Source: Skeletonema marinoi
Taxonomy: Eukaryota > Bacillariophyta > Thalassiosirophyceae > Thalassiosirales > Thalassiosiraceae
Length of the DNA: 64,000 nucleotides
Assembly: GCA_030544225.1 (NCBI GenBank)
Contig: CM060489.1
Coordinates: forward strand, 3,305,368 to 3,369,367
Reading direction: 5' to 3'
The translations under genes were made by a program, and so were the position numbers. How positions within the stretch are numbered: the first letter of the stretch is position 1; the number at the start of each line of letters is the position of its first letter. Positions 49,915-62,110 of the stretch are shown here, one piece after another. The notes under the pieces are model-generated. The model saw nothing but the letters and a program-made list of their open reading frames with translations. It made no database searches and was not told the DNA's origin.

Positions 49915-51606
49915 ATGAGCTCCGTTCAACAAGAACAAGCCGGCAACAACCACTCCACCGCAGATCTGCTAACGGAGTGGTTTCATTATTGTGCAAATGT
50001 TGAATCTATTACGGAGGACGGCGTCCGCCGTCAGGTTGATGAATTCGTCCAGCACGGTTATCAAATTGAAGAGGATAATGATTTCTTACATGCACTTCAA
50101 GGGATGGTTAGATACCTTCTCGATGCTTTCCCTGGTGCTGACAAAATTATTGATGATATAGGGCAAACTCCGCTCCACTGTGCCTGTCATAACGAAGCAA
50201 TAAAAGAGGAGGTAATTTCATGTCTTATTGAGCACTTCCCTGGTGCTGCTGCCATCGCCGATGAAAAGGGACGGCTGCCACTCCATGTTGCCTTTGAAGA
50301 TAACCCAAACGTTACACTCAGTGTTGTAAAAATGCTCATCGATGCACAGCCAGAAACTGCTCACCATTTGAAACGTTTCAGTTGGACGCCTCTTCATTGT
50401 TTCTGTAGTGGCATTCGTAGTCAGGAGGATGATGCGTTGCAAATTCTAGATTTTTTTATCCAAAATTATCCAGAACAGCTCCGCCATGTCGAGGAGAGGA
50501 ATGGTTACCTACCAATCCATTCTGCTGCCGGGATAGGGAAAAAATCTCCGGAATTGTGCCGCAAGCTACTTGCAGGTTATCCTGAGAGTGCCTTCATAAC
50601 TACTGCCTCTCAAAATTGGCCTCTTCATTGGGCATGTATGTGTGGCACTCTTGATACTATGAAATTTTTTTACAACCTCTGTCCGGATGGTGTTGATATT
50701 ATCGCGGGCGAACATGGGACTCCAGTTCACTTGGCTATTGCACGCCTGGGTCTGAATGAACATATACCGCCTGATATACCGGCTTACGACCCAACTACTG
50801 CTGTGGAAATGATAAAATTTCTGTTAGACTCTAATCCCAACATTGCACTTGAGGAGTTTAATGACATGCTTCCGATTTCGAGAGCTGCCGTCTTGGCAAA
50901 GAATTCGACCCTGAATGCAGGTCTCGAAATTGTTAGGTTGTTGTATGACGCATATCCCAACGCAGTTCTCCACGATTTATTGTTGTTGAGAGTAGGACTT
51001 GGTCAGGTTCGACCACATGCAGTTGCCCAAGAAGTGCAGGATTTCATTACCGCCCAGTTCAATCACGCTAGACAATCAAACAGCCAGAATTACATTACAA
51101 GGCGAGATGTAAATGGGCAGCTTCCCCTTCACACTGCCCTAAGCGGTAATTACAATCTTGGTACAATCAAGCTGTTCGTGAAGGGTTATTCTAATGCCAT
51201 ACAAACTCCTGATATCAGCGGGGCGTTACCTTTGCACATTGCATGTCAGTATCATGACTCTGCAGGCGTTGTTGACTACTTGTTAGGCATTGATTTGTCC
51301 ACTCTCGATTCTGTGGATAGTGAAGGCAACACTCCTCTTCATTATGCTTGCCGAGGTGCAAAATATGATACCATAACGCTTTTGTTAGAAAAATACGATG
51401 CAGTGTCTGTATCGGAGAGAAACAAACATGAGAAGCTTCCAATTGATTTGCTTTTTGAAAGCAGGGCTGTCAGTGATCGTGAAAGTAACACATACATCGA
51501 GAGCACGTTTCGTTTGCTCAAATCAAATCCGGAGTTGATGATGAACTACGTCATGGAATTGTCACAGAATGAGAGGAAGCGAAAATTCGATACTTTGGGG
51601 GAATAA
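49915..51606 (+). CDS. Ankyrin-repeat protein 1 (duplicated pair with SBNO-A)
   Basis: A 563-aa intronless protein. The start MSSVQQEQAGNNHSTADLLT aligns with MSDQNNNRQALLTAQLADYC of the paralogue at 58265, which fixes the ATG at 49915. About ten degenerate ankyrin repeats follow, with the family's TPLHCACHNE/LPLHVAFED/LIDAQPETA pattern, including KRFSWTPLHCFCSG and GNTPLHYACRGAKYDTITLL. The tail ends NERKRKFDTLGE, matching GLKRKFHDV of the paralogue. There is no signal peptide. Ankyrin arrays bind proteins; the target is unknown. The gene faces the helicase gene SBNO-A, with 294 bp between the stop codons. Confidence 0.87.
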   Translation: MSSVQQEQAGNNHSTADLLTEWFHYCANVESITEDGVRRQVDEFVQHGYQIEEDNDFLHALQGMVRYLLDAFPGADKIIDDIGQTPLHCACHNEAIKEEVISCLIEHFPGAAAIADEKGRLPLHVAFEDNPNVTLSVVKMLIDAQPETAHHLKRFSWTPLHCFCSGIRSQEDDALQILDFFIQNYPEQLRHVEERNGYLPIHSAAGIGKKSPELCRKLLAGYPESAFITTASQNWPLHWACMCGTLDTMKFFYNLCPDGVDIIAGEHGTPVHLAIARLGLNEHIPPDIPAYDPTTAVEMIKFLLDSNPNIALEEFNDMLPISRAAVLAKNSTLNAGLEIVRLLYDAYPNAVLHDLLLLRVGLGQVRPHAVAQEVQDFITAQFNHARQSNSQNYITRRDVNGQLPLHTALSGNYNLGTIKLFVKGYSNAIQTPDISGALPLHIACQYHDSAGVVDYLLGIDLSTLDSVDSEGNTPLHYACRGAKYDTITLLLEKYDAVSVSERNKHEKLPIDLLFESRAVSDRESNTYIESTFRLLKSNPELMMNYVMELSQNERKRKFDTLGE

Positions 51607-51900
51607 GAGGCGGCGAGAATAATCTGTGGTATGCTTGGGAGTGGAAATCATGCAAATTTGTTCGGCCAGGTCTGTAGCGGCGTGGTCGAGTGAACTTTTA
51701 TCCTGGAGTCTGATTTGATAGAGGAAAAAATAAAAGAATATGGTCAAACAAACATGAGTCTCTATTTTTGCTCACTTCTATATATGATCATTTCTACTTG
51801 TCCAAAGTCTGCATCCACATACAAGGCAGGGGTTAATATAAGATACATATTAACCCCTGATACAAGGAACCTCTTTCAGTCCAGCCTCGAGACAATTCTA

Positions 51901-54900
51901 TTACCCCTGAAGCTTGACGCTCTCAGCGTTCTCAAGATTGAGCAATTCACGAGACGAATGTGCACCCTCCTCCAATAAACGCTCGGCCAGCTTACGCAAC
52001 ACGAACTGCCAGAAAGGAATCGGAACGTGCATACCAGCAGTCTGGGAGTACATGCTCAATTGCCTCTTTGGAAATTCAAGTCCCACCAACACGTTCGGTA
52101 CATCGCCATCGTACTCCTCTTCGAATATCTTTTCATACTCCTCAGTAGTTTTCTCTTCTCCAGCTGGAAGAATAGGACGGCGAGTAGCGCTCTGAGCTTC
52201 AGAATTGACCGCATTGTGGACCTCAATGCTTGATGCCACAGCTTTTGGTACATCTGCATCGACCACTAATTTAGTCCATTCTGTGTCAAACAATTGCCTT
52301 GCTTTGTTCACCTCATCAGCACTCATCTCAACGACGGACCCATCAGTGAAAGTGGTGATGAAAGACTTGGGGTCATCCTTGCACTGAGACATAGTCAAGA
52401 AAGAAAAGTTAGATAAGACGAGGCATGTAAGTTAAGACAATCATAACGTCCTATTACTACTCACCTCAGTGATTGTACCGCGAAAAACACTGCCTCCAAG
52501 AATCTTGAGGGCAACTTTGTGCCCGATGGCAGGGGGCTCAGAGCTATCATCCTCGTCTTCATCTTCAGCATCTACTGTGCTTTCAGTTACTTCATTGGCC
52601 GAGTCATCCTCAGGAGTCTTCCCAGGTGGCTCCACCCTCACTACATCAGGCATGACGAGAGGCATCTCGTTGGCCTGTCCAATCCCATTTAGATTAGAAG
52701 AAGCAAGAATTTTGTTCAAGATCGGAACTATGTCTCCTCCGAAAATGCAAGATTCAGTATGACGGCCGTAACAATACCGCTGGTACCGCTCAGATTCAGG
52801 GCGATCTGCAAGATCAAACTCCTTCTTCCAGGTTACCATTGCCTGATTGATATCAGTGCAGAGTGTCAGCTGGCAAGCATCTCCATGAAGCAATTTGTTC
52901 CATACGAATTCTTTCGGAAATGTCTTCTTTCCCTCGTTGGGGCGAACAACAATGCACTTGTTGCTCGCACGGCCCTGGTTGATGATGAGGAACATCCTTG
53001 GTACCTCCTTGAACTCACGACGACGATCAATGTAAAAACCTGACTTGATTATACGAACTTGCCCAACACCAAAAAAACCTCCTATTCCAATATTGGTTGC
53101 AGATGAATTTGTTTCAGTGTCGGACGCCACTGCTTCCTTGTAGAGCTGCGATGCAGTTTCGGCGTCCATTCCACGATCCAACTTGACTTTGTATAGAAGA
53201 ACACGCTCATCCTTCGCTTCAAGTCCACGAAAGCAAAACGATCTAGGCTTCTCGATGACGACACTGTGACCACCGATAGTCTTGATACCTAGATCGTAAG
53301 TTCCCGCACGCTTTGCGAGAGTAACTTGTTTTCCGAGATGCTTGATGAAATGCTCGACAATCATTTTCTGTCGCAACAGATTCATACCCAATGTACGATT
53401 GAGGAATTTGGGGACATCAATCGGCTTTCCCTTCTTGAAATAGTTATTTGCTCCAGATGCTGATCGTTCCGTAACACCAACATCAAACAACCAAAGGAAG
53501 CACAGCACATTGAAGTTTAGGCCAGCCTCCATGGCAGCCTTGACTTCTTCGTCAATCTTGGGCTTGATTGCCTCCTTGGTCTCAGTGCCATCGAGAAGCT
53601 TCTCCAAGTATTTCACCACACTCTTGCCCTCTCCGATGGCCTTCACGCGCTGCTCTGCGAGCTGAGGACATTTGTTCAGAAGCAAATCTTCAAGCAGTTC
53701 GTAGTGATCTCGCTCAGACTTGGCATCATCTGCGTACGGGGCGAGATTGGTCTTCCAGGTTCCAAGGCCCTGGTCAAGTGCTTCACTAAGACGAGAGTCA
53801 ATTGTCTTCAAGGCATCGAGGACGAGCTTCTCTGGCGCATCAGTAAGGCAATTCTTGTTGCACTTCCAGATCTCCTCTAGCATAGTCTTGAGTGCACGAG
53901 TGCCAAATTTATTGTCAAAGTCGAATCCACCCAAGCCCAACGCATTCGATTGCCCAGTCGCCCTACGATCGCCCTGTGTCAATGCTCCCATGAGGGCTAG
54001 CCGCTTGGCAACAGCAGCTGCAAACCTCTTCTCACCTCCAACATCACTAATCAAGAACTTGTAGCTCGGGCCTGACGTCTGATTTGCCCTGTGCGTCCGT
54101 CCCAACTGCTGGATAGCCTTATCGGCAGACCAAGGCAGCTCCAACGTGATATGAACACGACGTTTCTGATTTCCAACACGCTTGTCAGCTTGCAGACTAA
54201 TACCAGTAGAGGCTGCCTCGGATAGAATGGCCACCAACTTCTTGCCCGATTGGAAGTTGTTCCTCTCCTCAACATTGATCTGGTCAAAGCGACCAGCACC
54301 CTTCCTCTTCTCATAGAAAACTACAATCTTTCCCTTTGACTCATCGAAGCGTCTGACCTGACGAATCTTGCGCCCAGTCAACTCGGCGACCTTGTCGGGA
54401 CCTCCCAACTCGTTCAAAAGACGGTCTAATGGGTTAGCTGGGAGGGCCAAATCATCTACATCGTCGAGCCACCCCTTCACCTTCTCACAGGCCTTTCTGT
54501 ACTCCACCATGCGTTCATTCTCCACGCTAGCTGAAGTGTCCAAGCTCAGATCGATTTCATCCCACTGAATGCGTTTGATGGAACCTTTGCCCTTGCCTTT
54601 CTTGGACTTGCCCCTAGCAAGCTGTTTGCCACTTCCAGTAGTATCAAAGGCATCGTCATCAGCATCGATGGTATCATCATCTTCGTCTTTCTCGGCTTCA
54701 TATTCAAAATCACTTTCACTTTCATCATCAGAGTTTACCATGGAGATGGAGCTATTGGCTCCCCTTCGCTTCTTGTTGGCTGACTTGCGTCCCTTCTTGC
54801 TAGGCTTTCTCTTCACCCCCCTTGAACCACTCGTGTTGCCATCTTTGTCGACATTGACCTCGGAATAATTGACCTTCTTGCGACGTGTAGAGCGAGAGGA

Positions 54901-57900
54901 ACGGCCGGAGAAAGTTGCCTCCCCAGACTTCTTATCGCCGACACAACTTGCCACTTCCACTTCGGTCATATCCTCAGAATCACCATCCTCGAACTCTACG
55001 TTGTAGAGTTGTTCATCATCGAAATACTTCTTGATAGTACCTTCATACATTCTCATCTTTCCAGTACTTGGATCTTCAAACTCCTTCAATATCACTTTGC
55101 CCAACTCGAAACGTTGCCCAGATGGACCGGTGCTGTGTTCCATGTCATCATCGTCAACTTTACTCTTGTTTACATTCAGAAACACTGGGGCGATAACTCC
55201 ACGAGGCTTTGGTGGAAGTGGAAACATCATCATTATGATTCGCTTCAGATCTAGTGACACAGAGCAGCAACGAGAGATGTGTTAGATACAGATAAACGTC
55301 AAATCTATGACAGAATGTAGACACAGTCGTGTGAGAATTACTCACCTTCATTTGGGGCTGATACAAAATCTTCAAATGATCCTCCAGAGTCCTCATTGAT
55401 TCCAGCGGCGGCGGCAGCTCCCTTGGATCGGGCCTCACCTGTACTCTGCAAACCAATGACACAGCAGTTTCCATCAGCTAGTGCTTTCTTAGCCAAAGAA
55501 ATAGCGGTATCGACCTTACTGGCAATACACAGACTTCGAAAGAATCTTTGATGGGCAGACCAAAACAATCCTGATGTACAGAAGAGGAAGAAATATCAGC
55601 ATGAATGAGGTGTGTTGAGTTCGGTAATTAATCAGCAACGCATCAAAATCCTTACCTAGTAGATTCTTTGCCTTCCGCTCACGATAAGTACGGCGAAGTC
55701 TCCTCTCCTCGACTAGCTTGTCGTCATCATCATGATCACTCTCAGAATCAGAGTCCCGATGCAACTCCAACTGATAACGCATTTCTGCAGTGAGCTCTAT
55801 CTCCTCCGACCACTTGGCAATCTTTTCCGCTGTGTCATCTCGCTTCTTGAGCTTGGTACACCTATCGAGCAACTGGGAGTGTAACGCCGTCCAGATCTCG
55901 GAGGCTTTGTTGTACATGGCACTTACTTTCTCATCCGAAATACCGTCCACGAGCTCAAATTCGCAGGATTCGTAAGAGAGAGTGCGGGCACACAGTGCCC
56001 CAATCGACTTCAAGTGCATGGCATGGAGTCTACATTATGTGAAACAAGCGACAGAATCAGAATGAGCAAAAAGGGAAGATAACAATAACATGATCACAAA
56101 ACAACTCAAAGAAATACTCACTCCATAGCACCGGTACCAAGTCTCTTCAGACCATCAAGGAATTGATTGAAGCCACTCGGGTGCTCCGTTCCCGGTCCCC
56201 ACAGGCCGAGCCTGCTCATGAACCCAAGATTCTTCGGATGGCTCACACTAGTAGCCGAGCAGTATACCACTCTCGCACGGGGCAAGGCCTGTTGGAGATG
56301 GACGACGTTCTTTGCCGTCTGACTTGACTTCTCTCGTTTCTCAGATCCCTTGCCGACTGTTTTGGGATTACCGTTCGCATCCAACTCAATCGTCTTGGCC
56401 TTGTGACACTCATCCAACATAACAAGCCCATCGAAATCCTCCCCGCCACACCACTCAATGAGCTGATCCAATCTTGTCTGCTTCTGACGGTTCTTACTAA
56501 TGAGTGTCGAGTAGGTGGCAAACATGACACCCTCTGGATGAGACTCAGTGAGATCTCCGTAGGGCAATTTGCCAAGGTTGTAACAATGCGTGTCAGCGTA
56601 GTCCCCCAATCCCAAATCACGAAGATCCCTCTTGGCATCTTCGTACAAGTCGGAACTGACAGAAATCCACACGTGTCTGTTCCTACCCCTTGCTAGATTT
56701 TCAATGACAAATCCAGCGAGGGTTCTTCCCTTACCCATACCTGAAAAAGGTTAATAAATAACACGGTGAGAACTGAGTGAGAACATGTAACGACATGTGG
56801 AATATACTACAGTCTTCTTCGCCACAGTAATAAAAAAACTCACCTGCACCATCACCCAACAAGAATCCAGCCCGAACAGGCTTCTCCACCACCACTTCCC
56901 CCCCATCAAACACCACCCCCTCCTTCAGCGGCAAATCAATCAAATGCCTCTGACACCCATACACAATCGCCTCCAACTGCAAATTCGACAACTTGCCCAC
57001 TGACAAAATATCCGCCGGCATGGCAAGATTGTACTCCACCTCGGGAGGTTCCACTGCACTCAATGTAGAATTTTCCACCACTGGATCTGGATGGTTCATT
57101 CCAAAGGTGAGTTTTTGAGGTTTGTAACTAGTGTAGGTGATTTCATCTGCTTCTTCGACATCTTCTTCGCCCTCCTCCTTTTCTTTGGCTTTTGGTTTTT
57201 CGGCCTTTACTTTTCCGACACCGCCGCGTCCATTACCACGTTCTGCCTTTGCTTTTTTGAGGTGCCTCTTGCGACATTTTTTCTCATGTTTACGTCTTTG
57301 ATTCTGTGTCATGAATTTTTGTGGGCACAAGGAACAAGCATATTTTTTGCTTCGATTCGATACAGCAGCTGCCGATATCGCTGCCGCTACTGCGGGTGGA
57401 ACATGAGTCAGGGGATCCATGGCGGATGGAGCATGATTCATGGTGGGGGACATGGATACCCGTGCCGATGTGGAAGTGGCATACTGCTGTTGTTGTTCAC
57501 GCTTTACCGCTGTACGATTTTTATGACACTCGTCTCGATGTTCGGACCAATGGGAATATTGGCAGGTGGCATTGCAGTAGTGGACTGATTTGCAGGCGGA
57601 ACATTTTTTGAGATTGTTGCCCTCCTTGCCGCAGGAGGCGCAAGTGCGGTTTATTGGTGAATTGGGTGCCGCGGCTGACCCAACAGCTTGTGCCGAAGCA
57701 GACCCTGCAGCCGCTGTCGACCTATTGCTGTTTTCTGCAGAGTTGTATGCCGCAGCGGTCGTTGTACTTGACCATGACGGCATGGACGCTGATGCCGCCG
57801 GCATTTTTTGTGCCATGTCAAAATCATCATCACTGTCGTCAATGACTATGGCAGTTTCTCTGGTATTGTGCGGCGAGCTGGGCCGGTCATCACCATCGTT

Positions 57901-58083
57901 GTCGAATGACATGGATAAATCTATGGCGTCGTCCATTTTGATTACGGGTTGGCTGCGGCTAGATAATCGACATGAACCTATGTTGTGAGCGCTCATCGTC
58001 ATTGGAATTAGGAGGTGATTGAGGCCCGCCATTTCATTCCTGGGAGATAATCCCGAGGGAGGGTGAGAAATCATTGCTCTCAT
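51901..58083 (-). CDS. SBNO: Strawberry-notch-type helicase with MYND and Tudor-like domains (SBNO-A), six exons
   Basis: Exons are 58083-56844, 56740-56122, 56029-55656, 55570-55346, 55250-52465 and 52383-51901. All introns are GT-AG (81-103 nt) and the frame is continuous, giving about 1,908 aa. N-terminus: SUMO-interaction-like [10 protein letters not shown] (about 79), MYND zinc finger (C148-C186), and a C2H2-like finger ([10 protein letters not shown]...HEKKC, about 250). The SBNO core begins in exons 1-2: [14 protein letters not shown] (Walker A, built across intron 1), MLDECHKAK (DECH box) and [15 protein letters not shown]. Exon 5 adds a Tudor-like insert ([20 protein letters not shown]), an acidic/basic linker, then [20 protein letters not shown] and THRANQ. 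The C-terminus has a second Tudor-like segment across intron 5. SBNO proteins are nuclear transcription co-regulators. It shares a 181-bp divergent promoter with the ankyrin gene at 58265. Confidence 0.93.
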
Positions 58084-58264
58084 CACATAATTGACATGAG
58101 ATAAAGGGGGTAATTTATATCGCTGAAAATATTAGGGTAACACTTTGTTTTGGAGTCGTGTCGACTCCTCGCCCCTCGCTCCTGCTCGGTGATTCGGTGA
58201 TCTTGGTGATAGCTCTCTACAATACTTACAGCTGGCTTCGGTGATTTATCACTTTACTTTGACA
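58084..58264. promoter_or_regulatory. Divergent promoter region (SBNO-A / ankyrin protein 2)
   Basis: 181 bp between divergent ATGs must hold both promoters. It contains GATTCGGTGATCTTGGTGAT, a small tandem GGTGAT pattern, and GTGTCGACTC. No known element is identified. Confidence 0.45.
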
Positions 58265-61207
58265 ATGAGTGACCAAAACAATAACAGGCAGGCCTTATTG
58301 ACAGCGCAGTTGGCTGACTATTGCCGCTCTGACGCTCTCTCCGAGGAAGGTCTCCGGGATAAGATTAACCGGCTAAGATTAGTTGATTTTGATCTGCCGC
58401 ATGACACAACCGAAGAGGAACTTCTCCTCCATGAAGTCTGCGATAATGAAAAAGTTACAGAGGGGATTATTCGCTGCATACTCGGAAAAATTCCCACCGC
58501 TGCCATGGCTGATGATGATGATGGAAGATTGCCTCTTCATTATCTTTTGTGGAATGACAATGTGACTCTAAAAATGGTTCAACTCCTCATCGATGCAGCT
58601 CCCGAATCTATTATGCATCAAGACAATGACGGTTCCATGCCTATCCATCAGATTTGTGGCAATTATGATCTAGAGGAGGAGGAAGCATTGAAGATGTTGA
58701 AGTTTCTGATAGACAAGTCTCCTCAGTCTGCCCGTCATGCAGACAAAGATGGCGATCTTCCAATTCATATTGCTTGTTACGGACTGAGATCTCCTGAATT
58801 TTGCCGCTTGCTAATTGATTCATACCCTGGATCGGAGAGAATTGTGAATAATAGTGGCATGCTGCCTCTTCATTTGGCTTGTCAATCTAGCACTGTTGCC
58901 ACAGCAGAATATATCCTCAATATCTTCCCTGAGGTCATCGCGATGACTAGCAACAGGGGATACCCAATTCACTGCGCTATAGCAGGTATACAGTCTCGAG
59001 AGAATAACGCGAGCACTGCTGAAAAAATGGTGAAATTCCTGCTGGCACGAGATCCTAATGTAGCATCACAGACATACAATGGCTCAACTCCATTAGAATA
59101 TGCTTTACTACAGGAATATGATGATTCCAACTTGCATGTTGGTCTCAGAGTCATTAATCTCCTGTATGATGCTTATCCCGAAGCAACAAAAGATTGTGAT
59201 CCATTGCTTATCCATACTGCTATTTCAAATGAAATGATTTCTGAGGAGATCACTCGATGCCTTGTCGTCTTCGTCCCACGCGCTGCCGGTGGTACAGATG
59301 ACGACGGGCATGATCCCCTTCACCTTGCGTGCAGTCACAACAATGTCACACTCAAGATAGTGCAACTCCTCCTGGAAGCTTCTCCCGTCTCTGTTATGCA
59401 CCAAGATGATATCGGTTTAATGCCTATCCATCAGCTTTGTTGCAACCATGATTTAGATGATGCAATTGCATTGGAAATATTGAAGTTTCTGATAGACAAG
59501 TCTCCTCAGTCAGTCCGTCATGCAGACAACGATGGCGATCTTCCAATTCATTTTGCTTGTGACGGACTGAAATCTCCTGAATTTTGCCGCTTGTTAATTG
59601 AATCGTACCCTGGATCTGAGCGGATCAAAAATTCGAGCGGCATGCTGCCTCTCCATTTTGCTTGTCGATCTGGCACTGTTGCCACTGTGAAATACTTACT
59701 CGAAATTTACCCAGACGGAATCCATGATGAAAGTGAAGACGGAAATCCCATCTACCTCGCAATCATGGGTCTGCGTGATCGAAAGGATTCGGAGATTGCT
59801 GCGAAAATGGCAGAACTCCTTTTGTCGTGTAATCCCAATCTAACAGTGGCAACACTGGGAGGCGTTGTTTGGGAAAGTGGTTGTACTCCTCTCCACTTGG
59901 CTTGCGAAAACACACACGTCACTCTGAACATAGTGCAACGCCTCGTCGATGCTCATCCCGATTCTGTTCGTCAGGAAGATGATGAAGGTTGGATGCCTCT
60001 TCATTATCTTTGCGACAACGACGAACTAGACGATATGGTTTCAGTAGAAATTTTGCGGTTACTCCTGGAGAAATGCCAGGGGTCCGTCCGGCATGTTAAC
60101 CAGAATGATCATCTCCCAATTCATGTTGCTTGCGGAAGGGGTTCACGATCTCCAGACTTTTGTCGCGAGCTCATTGAGGCATATCCTGCATCAGCACGGA
60201 TTGCTAAAGGTGCGGTGCTCCCCATACATTGTGCTTGTCAGTCTGGTACAAGTGCCACGGTGAAATACTTCGTAGACAATTTTCCTGAGCACATATATGT
60301 GTCAGACGATGATACCTGTTATCCTATCTTCCACGCTGTGAGGGGCTTAAAGTGCGTTAGGGATGAAGGTGTGAACATGCAAAAGGATCCGACAGTCGCC
60401 GTGGAAAAGGTGAAAACTCTTTTGGCATGTGATGCCAGCATAGTATTGCAGGAGTATAGAGGCAAAGTCCCTTTAGTTTACGCATGTCGCAGAACCAATG
60501 ACTCTTCATTCCCATCCTCAAGTCTGAATGCTGCTATCAAAGTCATTCAACTCTTGTATGATGGACACCCCGAATCGCTGGTTGACCACAAAACAATTCT
60601 GACAAGCATTCGAGATCGTAGTAACAACAGAGAAGTGCGTGTCTTTCTCACTACCCAATTCGCCTACGCTGAACAAATGAGTGACCGGCACTTTATGATG
60701 ACACCTGATGAAAATGGACGACTCCCTCTACACACCGCGCTTCTCGAAAATGCTACTCTGGGCTCTATCAAACTTCTCGTGAGAGGAAATCCGAATGCCA
60801 TACAAACTCCCGATAACAGCGGTGTGATACCTTTGCATGTGGCATGTCGCCATCACGAATCTACCAGCGTGATTCAACACTTGATTGGTTTTGATGAAAG
60901 AACTCTCAACGCTGTGGATAGATTGTACAACACTCCTCTTCACTTAGCTTGCCAGGGCGGGAAGCACGAGACTATAGCACTGCTTGTTGAAGAACATGAT
61001 GCTGTGTCAGTATCGAAGAAAAATGCTCACAAAAAGCTTCCAATTCATCTTTTGTTTGAGAGCGATGTTGATAAATCGAGTATCGAATACACGCAGAGTA
61101 TCTTTTTGCTTTTCAAAGCCTACCCAGAGACTGTCAACATGGCCTCAGCAGAGGATGAGGATTGCTTATCTCAAACTGGACTCAAAAGAAAGTTCCATGA
61201 TGTATAA
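58265..61207 (+). CDS. Ankyrin-repeat protein 2 (long paralogue)
   Basis: A 980-aa intronless protein. Start MSDQNNNRQALLTAQLADYC; the frame is open 24 nt upstream, but this ATG aligns with the paralogue at 49915. It contains about 20 ankyrin-type repeats arranged in three large blocks of ~250 residues. Each block has the order LPLHYLLWNDNVTLKMVQLL, then SPQSARHADKDGDLPIHIAC, then GMLPLHLACQSSTVATAEYI. Blocks 1 and 2 are very alike in DNA (both contain TGATAGACAAGTCTCCTCAG), showing internal duplication. The C-terminus ends GLKRKFHDV. Compared with ankyrin protein 1 it has gained at least one block. It is probably a cytosolic or nuclear scaffold; the partner is unknown. Confidence 0.87.
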   Translation: MSDQNNNRQALLTAQLADYCRSDALSEEGLRDKINRLRLVDFDLPHDTTEEELLLHEVCDNEKVTEGIIRCILGKIPTAAMADDDDGRLPLHYLLWNDNVTLKMVQLLIDAAPESIMHQDNDGSMPIHQICGNYDLEEEEALKMLKFLIDKSPQSARHADKDGDLPIHIACYGLRSPEFCRLLIDSYPGSERIVNNSGMLPLHLACQSSTVATAEYILNIFPEVIAMTSNRGYPIHCAIAGIQSRENNASTAEKMVKFLLARDPNVASQTYNGSTPLEYALLQEYDDSNLHVGLRVINLLYDAYPEATKDCDPLLIHTAISNEMISEEITRCLVVFVPRAAGGTDDDGHDPLHLACSHNNVTLKIVQLLLEASPVSVMHQDDIGLMPIHQLCCNHDLDDAIALEILKFLIDKSPQSVRHADNDGDLPIHFACDGLKSPEFCRLLIESYPGSERIKNSSGMLPLHFACRSGTVATVKYLLEIYPDGIHDESEDGNPIYLAIMGLRDRKDSEIAAKMAELLLSCNPNLTVATLGGVVWESGCTPLHLACENTHVTLNIVQRLVDAHPDSVRQEDDEGWMPLHYLCDNDELDDMVSVEILRLLLEKCQGSVRHVNQNDHLPIHVACGRGSRSPDFCRELIEAYPASARIAKGAVLPIHCACQSGTSATVKYFVDNFPEHIYVSDDDTCYPIFHAVRGLKCVRDEGVNMQKDPTVAVEKVKTLLACDASIVLQEYRGKVPLVYACRRTNDSSFPSSSLNAAIKVIQLLYDGHPESLVDHKTILTSIRDRSNNREVRVFLTTQFAYAEQMSDRHFMMTPDENGRLPLHTALLENATLGSIKLLVRGNPNAIQTPDNSGVIPLHVACRHHESTSVIQHLIGFDERTLNAVDRLYNTPLHLACQGGKHETIALLVEEHDAVSVSKKNAHKKLPIHLLFESDVDKSSIEYTQSIFLLFKAYPETVNMASAEDEDCLSQTGLKRKFHDV

Positions 61208-61289
61208 GCATAAAATTCGTACATAACCCTATTCACTAACAAATCACCACCCTATCGTAACATGGTAGAGTTGCATCTTATTTTATGTA

Positions 61290-62110
61290 AAAGTCAGGGA
61301 GTATCAAATGGGAAGTACCTTCTTCCGGCTGGCGTGCCGTAATAGCAGAGTTACAGATGGAATAATTAGATGCCTTCTCAGATATTATCCTGCCGCTGCC
61401 GCTGCCAGTGCCTTGCCGCTTCAGTGTTGCATGCGACAGCATAAATAATGTGACACTCAATAGGTAAGTTCAACTCCTCATCGATGCAGCTCCTGATTCT
61501 GTTCGTGTAAGGAAGATGAAGACGGCTGGTCCACTCCATCGTTTATTCCATCCTCAATAACAGCGACGAAACTTTTCAGTACTCGACCAGATCCGTAACA
61601 AGGTTCCATCCACATCGCTTCCATGCAAAGATCTCTTGAGACTTGCTGTAAGCTTATCGAAGGATATCTATCAACTGAGTAACTGGCTGTGTGGATGTGG
61701 TATACTTCCGTTCCATTATGCATGCGCAAATAATACTGTCGCCACAGTAGAATACTTGTACAAACTTTACCCCGATGCCAGCAATCATGCAGCGACAATT
61801 TGACCCGATGCACTTGGCAATTAAAATGTATCGCCCAAGCTGTTGATCTTCTTTGGGAAAGCAATGCAGAAATATATAGAGAAAGCATTGAGTACACGGA
61901 GAGATTCGGCTTCTGCAGGTTTACCCTGAGGCCATAATGAGCTGCAGTTTGAACATGAAACAGCAAGCGAAGGCAGATAAATGTTCAATCGAGAATGGGG
62001 AGAAGAGAAAGTTATAATTTGAAGGGATGAAGATGCGCTGGAGAGAACGGAAGATGAACCAGAAAGAGCTGCGGAAGTAGTGAAATTCATGATGGATGTG
62101 ATCCAAATTA
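61290..62110 (+). pseudogene. Ankyrin-repeat pseudogene
   Basis: Fragments of a third ankyrin paralogue in several frames. They include SRVTDGIIRCLLRYYPAAAA (about 61345-61405), VQLLIDAAPDSV (about 61467-61503), CGILPFHYACANNTVATVEY followed by LYKLYPDASNH (about 61695-61790), and a tail QVYPEAIMSCSLN...NGEKRKL followed by a stop (about 61917-62013). The tail matches YPETVNMAS...GLKRKF of the gene at 58265. A further piece (EVVKFMMDVI) lies at about 62070-62100. Stops and frame changes separate the pieces, and much of the repeat region is deleted. It lies just before the second helicase gene, where a complete ankyrin gene sits in the first pair. Confidence 0.8.
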
